Source of the DNA: Myxococcales bacterium
GTDB lineage: Bacteria > Myxococcota_A > Polyangia > Haliangiales > Haliangiaceae
Direction of reading: 5' to 3'
Length of the DNA stretch: 38,059 nucleotides
NCBI GenBank assembly: GCA_016794525.1
Contig: JAEUJY010000145.1
Coordinates: 1 to 38,059, forward strand
Each line of letters begins with the position of its first letter. Positions within the stretch are counted from its first letter, which is position 1. The notes below the pieces were generated by a model that did not search any database, was not told the origin of the DNA, and saw nothing but the letters and a program-made list of their open reading frames with translations. Positions 16,937-30,707 of this stretch are shown piece by piece. Made by a program: the position numbers and the translations under genes.

Positions 16937-18051
16937 GCCCGGCGGCGCGGGCGCTGGCGCTGCTGCGCCGCTACGGCTGGAACGCCACCGGCTTCCAGGT
17001 GCTCGAGCCCGGGTACCGCTACTGGTTCGATGGCGACGACGCCTGCGTCGCGTACGTCGACACCGGCCGGGCGTGGGTGGTGGCCGGGGCGCCGATCGCG
17101 CCGGCGACACGGCTCGCGGCGGTCGCGGCCGGGTTCGCGGCGGCGGCGAGCGCGGCCGGGCGGCGCACCACCTGGTTCGGCACCGAGCGCCGGTTCGGCG
17201 ACGCCACCGGCTGGCCGGCGCTGCAGATCGGCGAGCAGCCGGTGTGGTCGCCGGCGGCGTGGCCTGCGGTGCTGCGCGGCAGCCGCAGCCTCCGCGAGCA
17301 GCTGCGGCGGGCCCGGGCCAAGGGCGTCGTCGCGCGCGCGGTGACCGCCGCCGAGCTGGCCGCGGGGCACCCGACGCGGGCGCAGCTCGATCGGCTGATC
17401 GCCGCGTGGCAGGCGGCGCGCCCGCTCGCGCCGATGGCGTTCCTGGTGCAGGTCGACCTGTGCTCGTTCGCGACCGAGCGCCGCTGCTTCGTCGCCGAGC
17501 GCGCGGGCGTCGTGGTCGGCGTGCTCGGCGTCGTGCCGATCTACGCCCGCGAGGGCTGGTTCTTCGAGGACTTCCTGCGGGCGCCCGACGCACCCAACGG
17601 CACCGTCGAGCTGCTGGTCGACGCCGGCATGCGCGCCGCCGCCGCGGCCGACATCGCGCTGGTCACGCTCGGGCTGGCGCCGCTCGCCGGCGACGTCGGG
17701 CGCTGGCTGCGGCGGGCGCGACGGCTGGGCGGCGCGCTGTACGACTTCGACGGGCTGCGCGCGTTCAAGGCCAAGTTCAAGCCGGCGCGCTGGGACCCGA
17801 TCTTCGTCGCGTATCCACCGCCCGGCAACCCGGTCGCGGCCGTCCACGACACCCTCGCCGCGTTCGCTGGCGGCGGCCTGGTACGGTTCGGCCTCGCGAC
17901 GCTGCGCCGGAGCCCGGCCCTCATCGCCGGCGCCCTCGCGGTCACCGCGGTCGCGGTCGCCGGCCTCCTCGCGCCGCCCGTCGTCGCCGTCGCCATCCTG
18001 GTCTCCACCCTCGCCGCCGCGCTCGCCTGGCGCCCCGCCGACCACCGCTGA
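16933..18051 (+). CDS. DUF2156 / lysylphosphatidylglycerol synthase C-terminal-like protein
   Basis: A 372-residue protein. Residues 1-300 match the DUF2156 / MprF C-terminal fold, a tandem GNAT-like aminoacyltransferase domain: RYGWNATGFQVLEPGYRYWF, AYVDTGRAWVVAGAPIAP, SLREQLRRARAKGV, EDFLRAPDAPNG and FKAKFKPARWDPIF. In MprF this domain moves Lys or Ala from tRNA to phosphatidylglycerol. The N-terminal flippase of MprF is absent. Instead two hydrophobic helices lie at the C-terminus (about 318-345 and 346-365). GTGA coupling to the ClC transporter indicates coordinated synthesis. The amino acid and lipid used cannot be inferred. Confidence 0.82.
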   Translation: MSPAARALALLRRYGWNATGFQVLEPGYRYWFDGDDACVAYVDTGRAWVVAGAPIAPATRLAAVAAGFAAAASAAGRRTTWFGTERRFGDATGWPALQIGEQPVWSPAAWPAVLRGSRSLREQLRRARAKGVVARAVTAAELAAGHPTRAQLDRLIAAWQAARPLAPMAFLVQVDLCSFATERRCFVAERAGVVVGVLGVVPIYAREGWFFEDFLRAPDAPNGTVELLVDAGMRAAAAADIALVTLGLAPLAGDVGRWLRRARRLGGALYDFDGLRAFKAKFKPARWDPIFVAYPPPGNPVAAVHDTLAAFAGGGLVRFGLATLRRSPALIAGALAVTAVAVAGLLAPPVVAVAILVSTLAAALAWRPADHR

Positions 18052-18064
18052 CCGCTCCCGCATG

Positions 18065-18275
18065 CACCCCGCGCTGAACCCTCCGGCCGGTGGCCACGCC
18101 GCCCCCGCGCTGAACGCTCCGGGCCCGCCCCCGCGCTGAACGCCGGACCATCGCCGGTGGCCACGCCCACCCCGCGCTGAACGCGTGGCCGGTGGCAACG
18201 CCCAGCCCACGCTGAACGCTCCGGGCCGTCGCCGGTGGCCACGCCGCCCCACGCTGAACCCTCCGGGCCGTTTCA
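18065..18275. repeat. GC-rich imperfect repeat array beyond rpoD
   Basis: Six copies of a CCCCGCGCTGAACSCTCCGG-like unit with partial GTCGCCGGTGGCCACGCC flanks, at irregular spacings of about 26 to 42 bp (GCTGAAC at 18073, 18109, 18135, 18176, 18211 and 18253). It fills the convergent gap between the DUF2156 gene and rpoD. On the rpoD side it joins a GACGTGGGGCCCCC-ACCTGAAACG core (18269-18293) and then the rpoD hairpin. No CRISPR-like regular spacers are present, and no gene is supported in 18052-18341. Confidence 0.75.
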
Positions 18276-18300
18276 GGTGGGGGGCCCCACGTCTTGTGGG

Positions 18301-18327
18301 GGGAGGGCCTTTGCGAAAGGCCCTCCC
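18301..18327 (-). terminator. Hairpin after rpoD
   Basis: A perfect 12-bp stem GGGAGGGCCTTT / AAAGGCCCTCCC with a 3-nt loop, 14 bp past the rpoD stop. It has no following T tract. It probably terminates or protects the rpoD transcript and may also serve the convergent DUF2156 gene. Its CTTTCG-AAAG centre is shared with the hairpins at 26986 and 37929. Confidence 0.8.
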
Positions 18328-18341
18328 AAGGAACACGGATC

Positions 18342-20498
<2,157 letters not shown>

Positions 20499-20500
20499 GG

Positions 20501-22315
<1,815 letters not shown>

Positions 22316-22319
22316 GCAG

Positions 22320-22535
22320 CTACCGGGCCTGGTGCGTGGCGTCGCCGTGGTCGGCGGCGGGCGGCGTCGGGCCGCGGCCGGCGTCGACCATCGCCCACAG
22401 GAGGGCGATCAGCGTGCCGGCGATCCACAGCCCGAGCAGGCCCTGGATCGCGCGGGTGGTACCCGCCGCCATGACCGGGCCATGATCCTCATGGCCGAGA
22501 TCGTGGCGGTGCTTCTTGACGGCGCCGTCGGTCAC
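22320..22535 (-). CDS. Small single-pass membrane protein upstream of dnaG
   Basis: A 71-residue protein: a His-rich N-terminus (KKHRHDLGHEDHG), one transmembrane helix at about 28-51 (IQGLLGLWIAGTLIALLWAM) and a polar tail. No family is recognised. The GTG start at 22535 is supported by CATGGT exactly 6 nt upstream, the spacing seen at other leaderless starts in this window; an internal ATG at 22472 is an alternative. Its stop lies 4 bp before dnaG, so it would be the first gene of the dnaG-rpoD transcript. Confidence 0.55.
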   Translation of the reverse strand: MTDGAVKKHRHDLGHEDHGPVMAAGTTRAIQGLLGLWIAGTLIALLWAMVDAGRGPTPPAADHGDATHQAR

Positions 22536-22541
22536 GGGCGG

Positions 22542-22547
22542 ACCATG
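22542..22547 (-). promoter_or_regulatory. -10-like hexamer CATGGT, leaderless spacing
   Basis: On the minus strand CATGGT is followed by exactly 6 nt and the GTG of the small membrane protein gene that precedes dnaG. Confidence 0.35.
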
Positions 22548-22573
22548 CCGGGAGGCGGGCGCCGGGTCAAGTG

Positions 22574-23140
22574 TCACCGCGGCGGTGACACGCGATCGCC
22601 GCGATCGCCGTGATCGCCCGCCGGCCCCCGCGCCGCCTCGAGCGCGGCGAGCCGGGTTCGCAGGCGCTGCCGGGCCCGCAGGATGCGGGTGCCGACCGTG
22701 GCCACCGGGATGCCCAGCCGGTCGGCGATCGCGCGGTACGAGGCGCGCTCGACGGTGAACATCCGGAACGGCGCGGCGAGCGCCGGCGGCAGCGTGTGCA
22801 GGTGGTCGCGGACGGTGTCGAGATCCAGCTCGTGCCACCACGGCGGCGGCGGCTCGGGGGTCGCGGCGGTGGTCGCCGCCAGCGCGGCCTGGCAGCGGCG
22901 GCGGGTGGCGCGGCGGCGGCACCCGTCGAGGAAGCGCCGGCGGATCACCGTGGTCAGCCACGCGCGGGCGTCGTCGACGGTGGGCAGCGGTTGGTCGCGG
23001 CGCAGCGCGGCCAGGAGCGCGTCCTGCATCAGATCGTCGGCGTCGGCCGACTCCCGGCACAGGTGGCGGGCGTAGCCGCGCAGGTACTGGTGGTGGTCAC
23101 GCGCGACGTGGGCGATCAGCTGGTGCGAGGCGGCTTGCAT
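22574..23140 (-). CDS. ECF-type RNA polymerase sigma factor
   Basis: A 188-residue sigma-70 family protein with only regions 2 and 4. Region 2 is at about 15-80 (ARHLCRESADADDLMQDALL, then DDARAWLTTVIRRRFLDGCR). Region 4 is at about 110-165 (LPPALAAPFRMFTVERASYR and AIADRLGIPVATVGTRILRA). ECF factors direct stress or envelope regulons and are normally held by an anti-sigma factor, but no standard anti-sigma gene adjoins it; the small membrane protein downstream lacks a visible anti-sigma domain. It lies 38 bp upstream of that gene on the same strand, so read-through into dnaG-rpoD is possible. Confidence 0.9.
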   Translation of the reverse strand: MQAASHQLIAHVARDHHQYLRGYARHLCRESADADDLMQDALLAALRRDQPLPTVDDARAWLTTVIRRRFLDGCRRRATRRRCQAALAATTAATPEPPPPWWHELDLDTVRDHLHTLPPALAAPFRMFTVERASYRAIADRLGIPVATVGTRILRARQRLRTRLAALEAARGPAGDHGDRGDRVSPPR

Positions 23141-23201
23141 CGCCGTCGCGAGATTGCAGCCACCGTGCCCGCGTAACCGCGCGATCCGACGCGCCCCGGT
23201 G

Positions 23202-24542
<1,341 letters not shown>

Positions 24543-24551
24543 CGGGCGGGC

Positions 24552-25835
24552 TCAGCGCTGCGCCGCGCGCAGCAGCCGCGAGAAGGCGACGCCGGACGCC
24601 TCGGCCATCGCCACCACCATCGTCGCGGCCTCGGTCAGGTCGACGTGGCCGTGGCCGTAGAGCATGCACACGATCTGATCGCCGATCGAGATCGGCGCGA
24701 TCGTCGCCGCGGTCGGCGGGCGCCCGCCCATCACCGACCACATCTGGCGATCGACCTCGGCGGTGGTCGCCGGCGCGAGGCTGACCGTCAGCGGCCGCTG
24801 CTCCTGGTAGCACCGCGCGACGACGCCCTCGCCGTGGAGCGCCAGCGCCAGCGACTCGATCGCGGCGCTGCCTTCGTTGCACACGCCCTTCCAGCCCATC
24901 GCCACCCGCTGCCGCACCACCAGCAGCGCCACCGCGTCGAGCGGCACGCCGGGCAGGTCGGCCAGCGACGTCAGCACCAGCTCGGCCACGCGGTCGCGGC
25001 TGGGGGCGCGGCGGATCGCGCGCAGCAGGTCGTCCTTGGTGCGCGGCGGCCCGTCGCCGAGCTCGCTGACCGGGCGCAGCCCGACCTCGGTGATCACCTG
25101 GCGCACGGCGATGCGCGCCAGCTGGTTGGTCGGCTGCGGTTGACCCAGCTGCGCGACGAACCGGCGGCGGGCGCGGCCGACGTCGTCGTCGACCGCCGGC
25201 GCGGTCTGGTAGTCGAGGGCCGCCGGCTCGACGTCGCTGCTCGGGGTCACCGGCGGCGGCGTCGGCGCCGCCGCGTCGCCGCTCCACGCCGGCATGTCGA
25301 CGTCGGAGTCCTCGCTGGCGGTCGGCGGCGCCTGGGGCACCGAGATGACGCCCGAGCGATCGCGATCGACGCGCAGGAAGCGGTTGGCGCGCGGGATCTG
25401 GTACGCCAGCTCGAGGTGGTAGTAGAGCCGGAGCTCGGGCGCGACCGCCTCGACGAGCTGGTCGGGCTCGACGTCGAGGTGGAACGCCAGCTCGCCGCGG
25501 GCGTGCTCGCTGAGGCGATCGCGCACGGCGATCGCGATGCGGTCCGAGTCGTGGGCCAGCTTGCCCAGCGGCACCGCCTTGAGCTTGGCCGCGAGGTCGG
25601 CCGGCACCATCGCCTGGATCGCCAGGTCGCGGCGCTCGAAGTGGCCGGCCAGCGCCGCCGGCAGCTTGGCGCGGCGGGCCAGCCCGCGCGCCAGGTTGTC
25701 GAGGTTGATGTGGCCCAGCTCGATCAGGTTGGTGCCGAGCCGGGCGCCGTACAGCACCTGCGCCGCGAGCGCGCTCTGCACCTGCTCCGGGGTACACAGC
25801 CCGAGCTTGACGAGGATGTCACCGAGGCGTGCCAC
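24552..25835 (-). CDS. MshEN-domain protein with C-terminal GAF-like domain
   Basis: A 427-residue protein. Residues 3-26 and 32-55 are two RLGxxLxxxG-type motifs ([10 protein letters not shown] and [10 protein letters not shown], each ending in a helix) as in MshEN / GspE N-terminal domains, which bind cyclic di-GMP in some proteins. The helical domain continues to about 150. An acidic/Pro/Ala linker follows (165-235). Residues about 265-427 look like a GAF-type sensor fold. The ATPase of true GspE/PilB is absent. The GTG at 25835 has GATCAT 6 nt and TACGAT 9 nt upstream. Encoded directly before an FHA-sigma54 activator, it may be a c-di-GMP input module for it; that is inference. Confidence 0.75.
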   Translation of the reverse strand: MARLGDILVKLGLCTPEQVQSALAAQVLYGARLGTNLIELGHINLDNLARGLARRAKLPAALAGHFERRDLAIQAMVPADLAAKLKAVPLGKLAHDSDRIAIAVRDRLSEHARGELAFHLDVEPDQLVEAVAPELRLYYHLELAYQIPRANRFLRVDRDRSGVISVPQAPPTASEDSDVDMPAWSGDAAAPTPPPVTPSSDVEPAALDYQTAPAVDDDVGRARRRFVAQLGQPQPTNQLARIAVRQVITEVGLRPVSELGDGPPRTKDDLLRAIRRAPSRDRVAELVLTSLADLPGVPLDAVALLVVRQRVAMGWKGVCNEGSAAIESLALALHGEGVVARCYQEQRPLTVSLAPATTAEVDRQMWSVMGGRPPTAATIAPISIGDQIVCMLYGHGHVDLTEAATMVVAMAEASGVAFSRLLRAAQR

Positions 25836-25951
25836 GCGGCGATGATCGTACACGAGGCCGGCCCGCCGCCACCACTTCGCGGGGGCGCAACCGTCGGCGG
25901 CGACCGCCGCCGGCCACCCCGGTCGACCCGAGGGACCGATTCCTGAACTGT

Positions 25952-25980
25952 TTGCAATCAGGCCCCGGCCTCGATACAAC
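25952..25980 (+). promoter_or_regulatory. Candidate sigma70 promoter for the 26036 lipoprotein
   Basis: TTGCAA (25952-25957) and TACAAC (25975-25980) are separated by 17 bp, giving four of six matches to each consensus element. A start near 25987 would leave a leader of about 50 nt carrying the GGAGG before ATG 26036. The rest of the 200-bp gap shows nothing else. Confidence 0.5.
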
Positions 25981-26035
25981 GCAGGACGCGCGGGGGGGCT
26001 CCGCCGCGTTTGTTCGACTGCCTTGTGGAGGATTC

Positions 26036-26977
26036 ATGCGCCGTCTCGCGACTCTCGGTTTCGCTCCCCTGTTCGCTCTCGTCGCCTGCGGCGACGATGG
26101 CGGCTCGACCACCATCGACGCGCCCATGCTGGAGAACCCGGGGTTCCCGGTCCCGACCGCCGTGACCAAGGCCAACTCGGACTCGACGGGCTCGTGGGTG
26201 GAGATCGGTGACGCCGATTGGACTTGCCTCAACACGCCGTCGGCTGACCAGCCGTCGACGCAGACGATCGCGCTGACCGGCAAGATCCGCGACTTCCAGA
26301 CCAGCAGCAACTCCATCGGCAACGCCACCGTCACCGCCTTCGCCGGCTTCGACACGACCGGCAACCTGGTCCAGGCCACGTCGAGCAACGTCGCGCAGAC
26401 GCGCGGCGACTACTCGATGATGGTGCCGGTGCTGCCGTCGGGGCAGACCCGCGTCGGGTTCAAGATCGAGGCCGCCGGCTGGCTCAAGACCTACCTGCTC
26501 AACCAGTACCTCACGCCGAGCAACCCGACCCAGAACCTCAACATCAGCGCGGTGTCGGAGTCCACGGCCAACGCGCTGCCGGCGTTCGTCGGTGTCACGC
26601 GCGATCCCGCGGACGGCGTGCTGGCCGGCGCGATGCGCGATTGCCAGGGGCGCGAGGTCTCGAACGCGGTGGCGACGGTCAGCTCGACGATGGGCACCGT
26701 GGCCCACCTCCCGGGCGCGGAGACGTTCTACTTCTCGGCCGCCTCGACCAGCCTCCCGGTGCGTCACAGCCAGGCGCCGACGACCAACAAGGACGGCCTG
26801 TTCGTCGTGCTGGGGCTGCCGCCGCAGACCGCGCCCGCGTACATCCAGGTGTGGGGCTTCCCGACCGCCGCCGATCTGGCGATGGGCGCCGCGGGCCTCA
26901 AGCTGCTGTCCGAGATGCCGTCGCCGGTCGAGGCCAACGCGGTCATCACCGGATCGTTCGAGCCGAAGCGGCAGTGA
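26036..26977 (+). CDS. Large hypothetical lipoprotein
   Basis: A 313-residue protein with lipobox ALVAC (Cys18) followed by GDDGGS, an Asp-rich start typical of surface lipoproteins here. The mature part is beta-rich, with Thr/Ser/Asn-rich strands and two apparent Ig-like or carboxypeptidase-regulatory-like halves: IALTGKIRDFQTSSNSIGNA and ATVTAFAGFDTTGN near 72-110, and a second region around MRDCQGREVSNAVATVSSTM. Two mature Cys may pair. It is probably an outer-membrane or surface protein of unknown role. GGAGG 5 nt before the ATG decides the start. A hairpin and repeat array follow the stop. Confidence 0.75.
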   Translation: MRRLATLGFAPLFALVACGDDGGSTTIDAPMLENPGFPVPTAVTKANSDSTGSWVEIGDADWTCLNTPSADQPSTQTIALTGKIRDFQTSSNSIGNATVTAFAGFDTTGNLVQATSSNVAQTRGDYSMMVPVLPSGQTRVGFKIEAAGWLKTYLLNQYLTPSNPTQNLNISAVSESTANALPAFVGVTRDPADGVLAGAMRDCQGREVSNAVATVSSTMGTVAHLPGAETFYFSAASTSLPVRHSQAPTTNKDGLFVVLGLPPQTAPAYIQVWGFPTAADLAMGAAGLKLLSEMPSPVEANAVITGSFEPKRQ

Positions 26978-26985
26978 TACAGAGA

Positions 26986-27004
26986 GGGTCTTTCGAAAAG
27001 ACCC
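26986..27004 (+). terminator. Hairpin after the 26036 lipoprotein
   Basis: An 8-bp perfect stem GGGTCTTT / AAAGACCC with loop CGA, 8 bp past the stop codon and without a T tract. Near-identical to the hairpin after tonB and related to that after rpoD. Confidence 0.75.
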
Positions 27005-27015
27005 AGGTGGTGGCA

Positions 27016-27043
27016 GGTGGCGCGCCAGGCGTCATGCGCCACC
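27016..27043. other. Second inverted repeat between hairpin and repeat array
   Basis: GGTGGCGC (27016-27023) and GCGCCACC (27036-27043) can form an 8-bp stem with a 12-nt loop. It lies between the terminator-like hairpin and the 53-bp array in a gap (26978-27284) without any supported gene. Confidence 0.5.
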
Positions 27044-27056
27044 ACGGTGTGGCGGG

Positions 27057-27216
27057 GACGTCCCCCCACCCGAAACGCGAGAGCGTGGTGCGCGGGTCGG
27101 GTGGATGACGTGGGGCCCCCACCCGAAACGCGAGCGCGTGCTGCGCGGGTCGGGTGGATGCCGTGGGGCCCCCACCCGAAACGCGAGCGCGTGCTGCGCG
27201 GGTCGGGCGGATGACG
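27057..27216. repeat. 53-bp tandem repeat array, about three copies
   Basis: ACCCGAAACGCGAG starts at 27068, 27121 and 27174, an exact 53-bp period. Each unit contains CCACCCGA and TCGGGTGG as inverted ends and CGCG-rich middle sequence, so each can fold into a long hairpin. Units are joined by GACGTGGGGCCCCC, and the first joint is 3 nt shorter. The core joint plus ACCYGAAACG also occurs once, in gene-sense orientation, beyond rpoD (18269-18293). No protein is credible here. Confidence 0.9.
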
Positions 27217-27272
27217 CGGCGAAAGCCTCGTGACGGCGACGCCGGGTGGCCGAAAGCCCCCGGCGTTTCTGT

Positions 27273-27278
27273 TATGGT
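27273..27278 (+). promoter_or_regulatory. -10 hexamer TATGGT, leaderless spacing
   Basis: TATGGT, preceded by TGT, is followed by exactly 6 nt and the ATG at 27285. No -35 element is apparent. Confidence 0.5.
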
Positions 27279-27284
27279 CACGGC

Positions 27285-29041
27285 ATGTCCGGGGGACTCA
27301 TGAACCGCCGTCTGCTCTCTGTCGTCACCGGTGGGGCGCTGCTGGCGCTGGCCGCGCCGGCCCACGCCGATCTCACCGAGCTGAAGTGGGCCAGCGAGGG
27401 CTACTTCCGCACCCGCACGGTGACGCTCACCAACCTGGCGCCGCAGCCACGGGTCGTGACCACCTACCCGGGCAACGGCGAGCAGCTGATCATCCCCGAC
27501 ATCCGCTCGACGAGCTACATCGTCAGCCGCCTGCGCATCATGCCGTCCCTGCAGTTCGGCAAGCAGGTCCGGATGAACTTCCAGATCGACGCGCTCGACG
27601 ACGTGCTGTGGGGCGACAACAACGGCCTGTCGACGGCGCCCTTGTTCGCGACCGACGGCTCCAACCAGGGCTACCTGGGCGGCCCCGTCGGCGACTCGGT
27701 GACGATCCGCCGCGCCTGGGTGCAGTTCCCGGTGCCGGTCGGCCTGATGCGCGTCGGGCGGATGCCGTCGCACTGGGGCATGGGCCTGCTCGCCAACGGC
27801 GGCGGCACCGGCTGGATGGATCCCGAGAGCCCCAAGGGTGAGCCGCAGCGGCGCATCCTCGACAACTTCTTCGACGACGACTTCGGCGACAACCACTTCG
27901 GGTCGAGCGCCGATCGCATCCTGTTCATCACCAAGCCGATCACGATCTACCGGACGCTCAAGAAGCTCGGCAAGGTCGACCACCCGCTGGTGCTCGGCTA
28001 CGCGTTCGACAAGCTGTCGGAGGCGCCGCTCTTGCCGTTCGAGGCGTTCGAGCGCAAGTTCCGCCCGTTCGGCCAGCAGGGCTTCATCTCGCGCGGCTCG
28101 GACGACGACGTCAACGAGCACGTCGTGCTGGCGGTGTGGAACGACCCCGACTGGGACAAGAAGTCGTTCCAGGACGAGCTGCGGGTCGGCTTCTACGGCG
28201 TGCTGCGCACGTCGAAGGAGGGCTCGACCCAGCCGTCGCGCCTGACCGACCCGACCGCGGTGTGCGGCACGTTCGACGGCCAGCCGTACCCGTGCGTCGA
28301 CACCGGCTCGAAGGTGTGGATCGCCGACCTGTGGTGGCGCATCCGCTACGGCAAGATGTTCACCGAGGGCGAGGCCTACTACATCGGCGGCAAGACCTTC
28401 GGCGGCGTGCCGTTCCCGTCGCGCAACACCAAGAAGGAGGCCGCGATCAACGCCGGCGTCGCGCGCTTCGCGTGGCTCGAGAACAAGTACGACGCGGTGC
28501 TCGAGCTCGGCCACGCGTCGGGCGACGACATCCTCGAGGACGAGCACTTCAAGCAGCGCGCGATGCACCCCGACTTCAACGTCGGCCTGATCCTGTTCGA
28601 GGAGACCCTCCGCGAGCTGACCGCGCGCGCCTACGGCGTGCCGTTCTTCTCGGTCGAGAACCCGCAGGGCGCGATGGGCCTGATGTCCAACGGCGGCGTG
28701 ATCAACGCCAACTACGTCTTCCCCAAGGCGCGCTGGCGGCCGACCCCGGTGGCCTCGACCGAGCTCACCGCGGGCGTGCTGCTGGCGTGGGTCGACACGC
28801 TGGCCACCGCCGGCACCGCGCTGTTCCGCGCGTGCTCGGGCCCCAACGGCGAGTGCGCCGCCGACGAGACCGACTCGAAGTACCTGGGCACCGAGATCGA
28901 CGTCGCGGCCAAGGCGTCGTTCGCCGGCAACATGCGCGTCTCGCTCGAGGCCGGCTACCTGATGTACGGCGACGCGCTGAAGAAGCAGCTGACCGAGGCC
29001 GACCACTCGTTCACGTTCCAGTCGTCCATCGCGTTCGTCTG

Positions 29042-29045
<4 letters not shown>
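27285..29045 (+). CDS. Outer-membrane beta-barrel protein
   Basis: A 586-residue secreted protein with a signal peptide (hydrophobic core [14 protein letters not shown], cleavage about residue 28). The mature sequence alternates short amphipathic strands with aromatic girdle residues, such as [57 protein letters not shown] and [16 protein letters not shown], and ends with FQSSIAFVW, an aromatic-terminated strand typical of barrels. It resembles uncharacterised porin-like proteins of Myxococcota; the cargo is unknown. The ATG at 27285 fits the leaderless -10 spacing; ATG 27300, preceded by GGGGGA, would give a 581-residue version. The stop overlaps the CPBP protease start as GTGA. Confidence 0.8.
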
Positions 29046-29797
<752 letters not shown>

Positions 29798-29800
29798 CGC

Positions 29801-30676
29801 TCAGCGCCGGGCGGCGATCAGCCGCAGCGGCAGGGACCACGTGCGGGGCACCTCGTGGACGTCGCGGAAGCCGGCGGCGGCGACCCACGCGATCGCCTCG
29901 GCCGCGGTCATCGGCAGGCCGCCCGAGCGCGCCGTGCGCAGCGCGATCACCGCGTCGGCCAGCGGGTCGTCGGGGCCGGCGTAGATGCCGAAGCAGACGA
30001 CGCCGCCCGGCCGCAACGCGGCGCGGGTCCCGTCGAGGATCGGCGCGAGCGTGGCCGCCGGCAAGAACGGCCCGGGCACCCACGCGAGATCGTAGCGGTC
30101 GCGCTCGTCGAGCGCCGTCGCGTCGCGGGCGGCGATCGTCACCCGATCGCCGAGGCCGGCGTCGGCGACGTTGGCGCGGGCGCAGGCCAGCGCGGGTGGC
30201 CAGACGTCGACGCCGGTCACGTGGGCGTCGGGCAGCGCCTCGGCCAGGCCCAGCGCCAGGTGGCCGGCGCCGGTGCCGATGTCGAGCACGTGGCGGTGGC
30301 CGACGGCCGGCGGCCCGAGCCGGGCGAGCTGCGCCGCCAGGATGGGCCCGAAACCGCGCGACGCCCGGCCTTGCTCGTCGAGCATGGCCGGGTCGTCGTA
30401 GCTCCATCCGGCGGGGCGGGTCGGCGCCGCGACCAGGTCGCCGGCCTGGCGCAGCAGCGCGCGGATCGCGCCGAGGGTCGCGCGCTGCACCGGCGCGGGG
30501 GCCTCGCCCAGCCCCGGCGCCGCCACCGCCGCCACCGCCCGCGCCCGCGCCGCGATCTCGGCGGGCACCGCCGCCCCCTCGAGGCGGACCGCCAGGTCAG
30601 CGGCGATCCCGGCCACCGCCTCGGCGGCGGTCAAGAGGCGCATCACCTCGGCGACACCGGGCGCGGCTGCGATCAT
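29801..30676 (-). CDS. SAM-dependent class I methyltransferase
   Basis: A 291-residue cytoplasmic protein. After an Ala-rich helical N-terminal region of about 125 residues comes a Rossmann methyltransferase domain: motif [21 protein letters not shown] (130-149), acidic residue D157 in VTGVDVW, motif IV-like [11 protein letters not shown] and the post-motif [12 protein letters not shown]. The substrate is unknown. It resembles small-molecule rather than rRNA methyltransferases. It is convergent with the CPBP gene, with 3 bp between the stops. Its ATG at 30676 is 31 bp after the metzincin-propeller gene stop on the same strand. Confidence 0.82.
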   Translation of the reverse strand: MIAAAPGVAEVMRLLTAAEAVAGIAADLAVRLEGAAVPAEIAARARAVAAVAAPGLGEAPAPVQRATLGAIRALLRQAGDLVAAPTRPAGWSYDDPAMLDEQGRASRGFGPILAAQLARLGPPAVGHRHVLDIGTGAGHLALGLAEALPDAHVTGVDVWPPALACARANVADAGLGDRVTIAARDATALDERDRYDLAWVPGPFLPAATLAPILDGTRAALRPGGVVCFGIYAGPDDPLADAVIALRTARSGGLPMTAAEAIAWVAAAGFRDVHEVPRTWSLPLRLIAARR

Positions 30677-30707
30677 GGCGCTCGTACGACCGTCGCGCCG
30701 CCGCGGA

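Noticed and set aside
13483-18051. A single open frame of over 1500 codons on the plus strand
   Set aside because: Only its last part is the DUF2156 gene. The rest is low-complexity Arg/Gly/Ala sequence overlapping clear MarR, repeat-protein and ClC genes; high GC removes stop codons from shadow frames.
18065-18275. CRISPR array
   Set aside because: Repeats are imperfect, spaced irregularly from about 26 to 42 bp, with no unique spacers and no cas genes.
24552-25835. Type II secretion / type IV pilus ATPase (GspE/PilB)
   Set aside because: Only the N-terminal MshEN-like domain is present; there is no Walker A or B motif in the C-terminal half.
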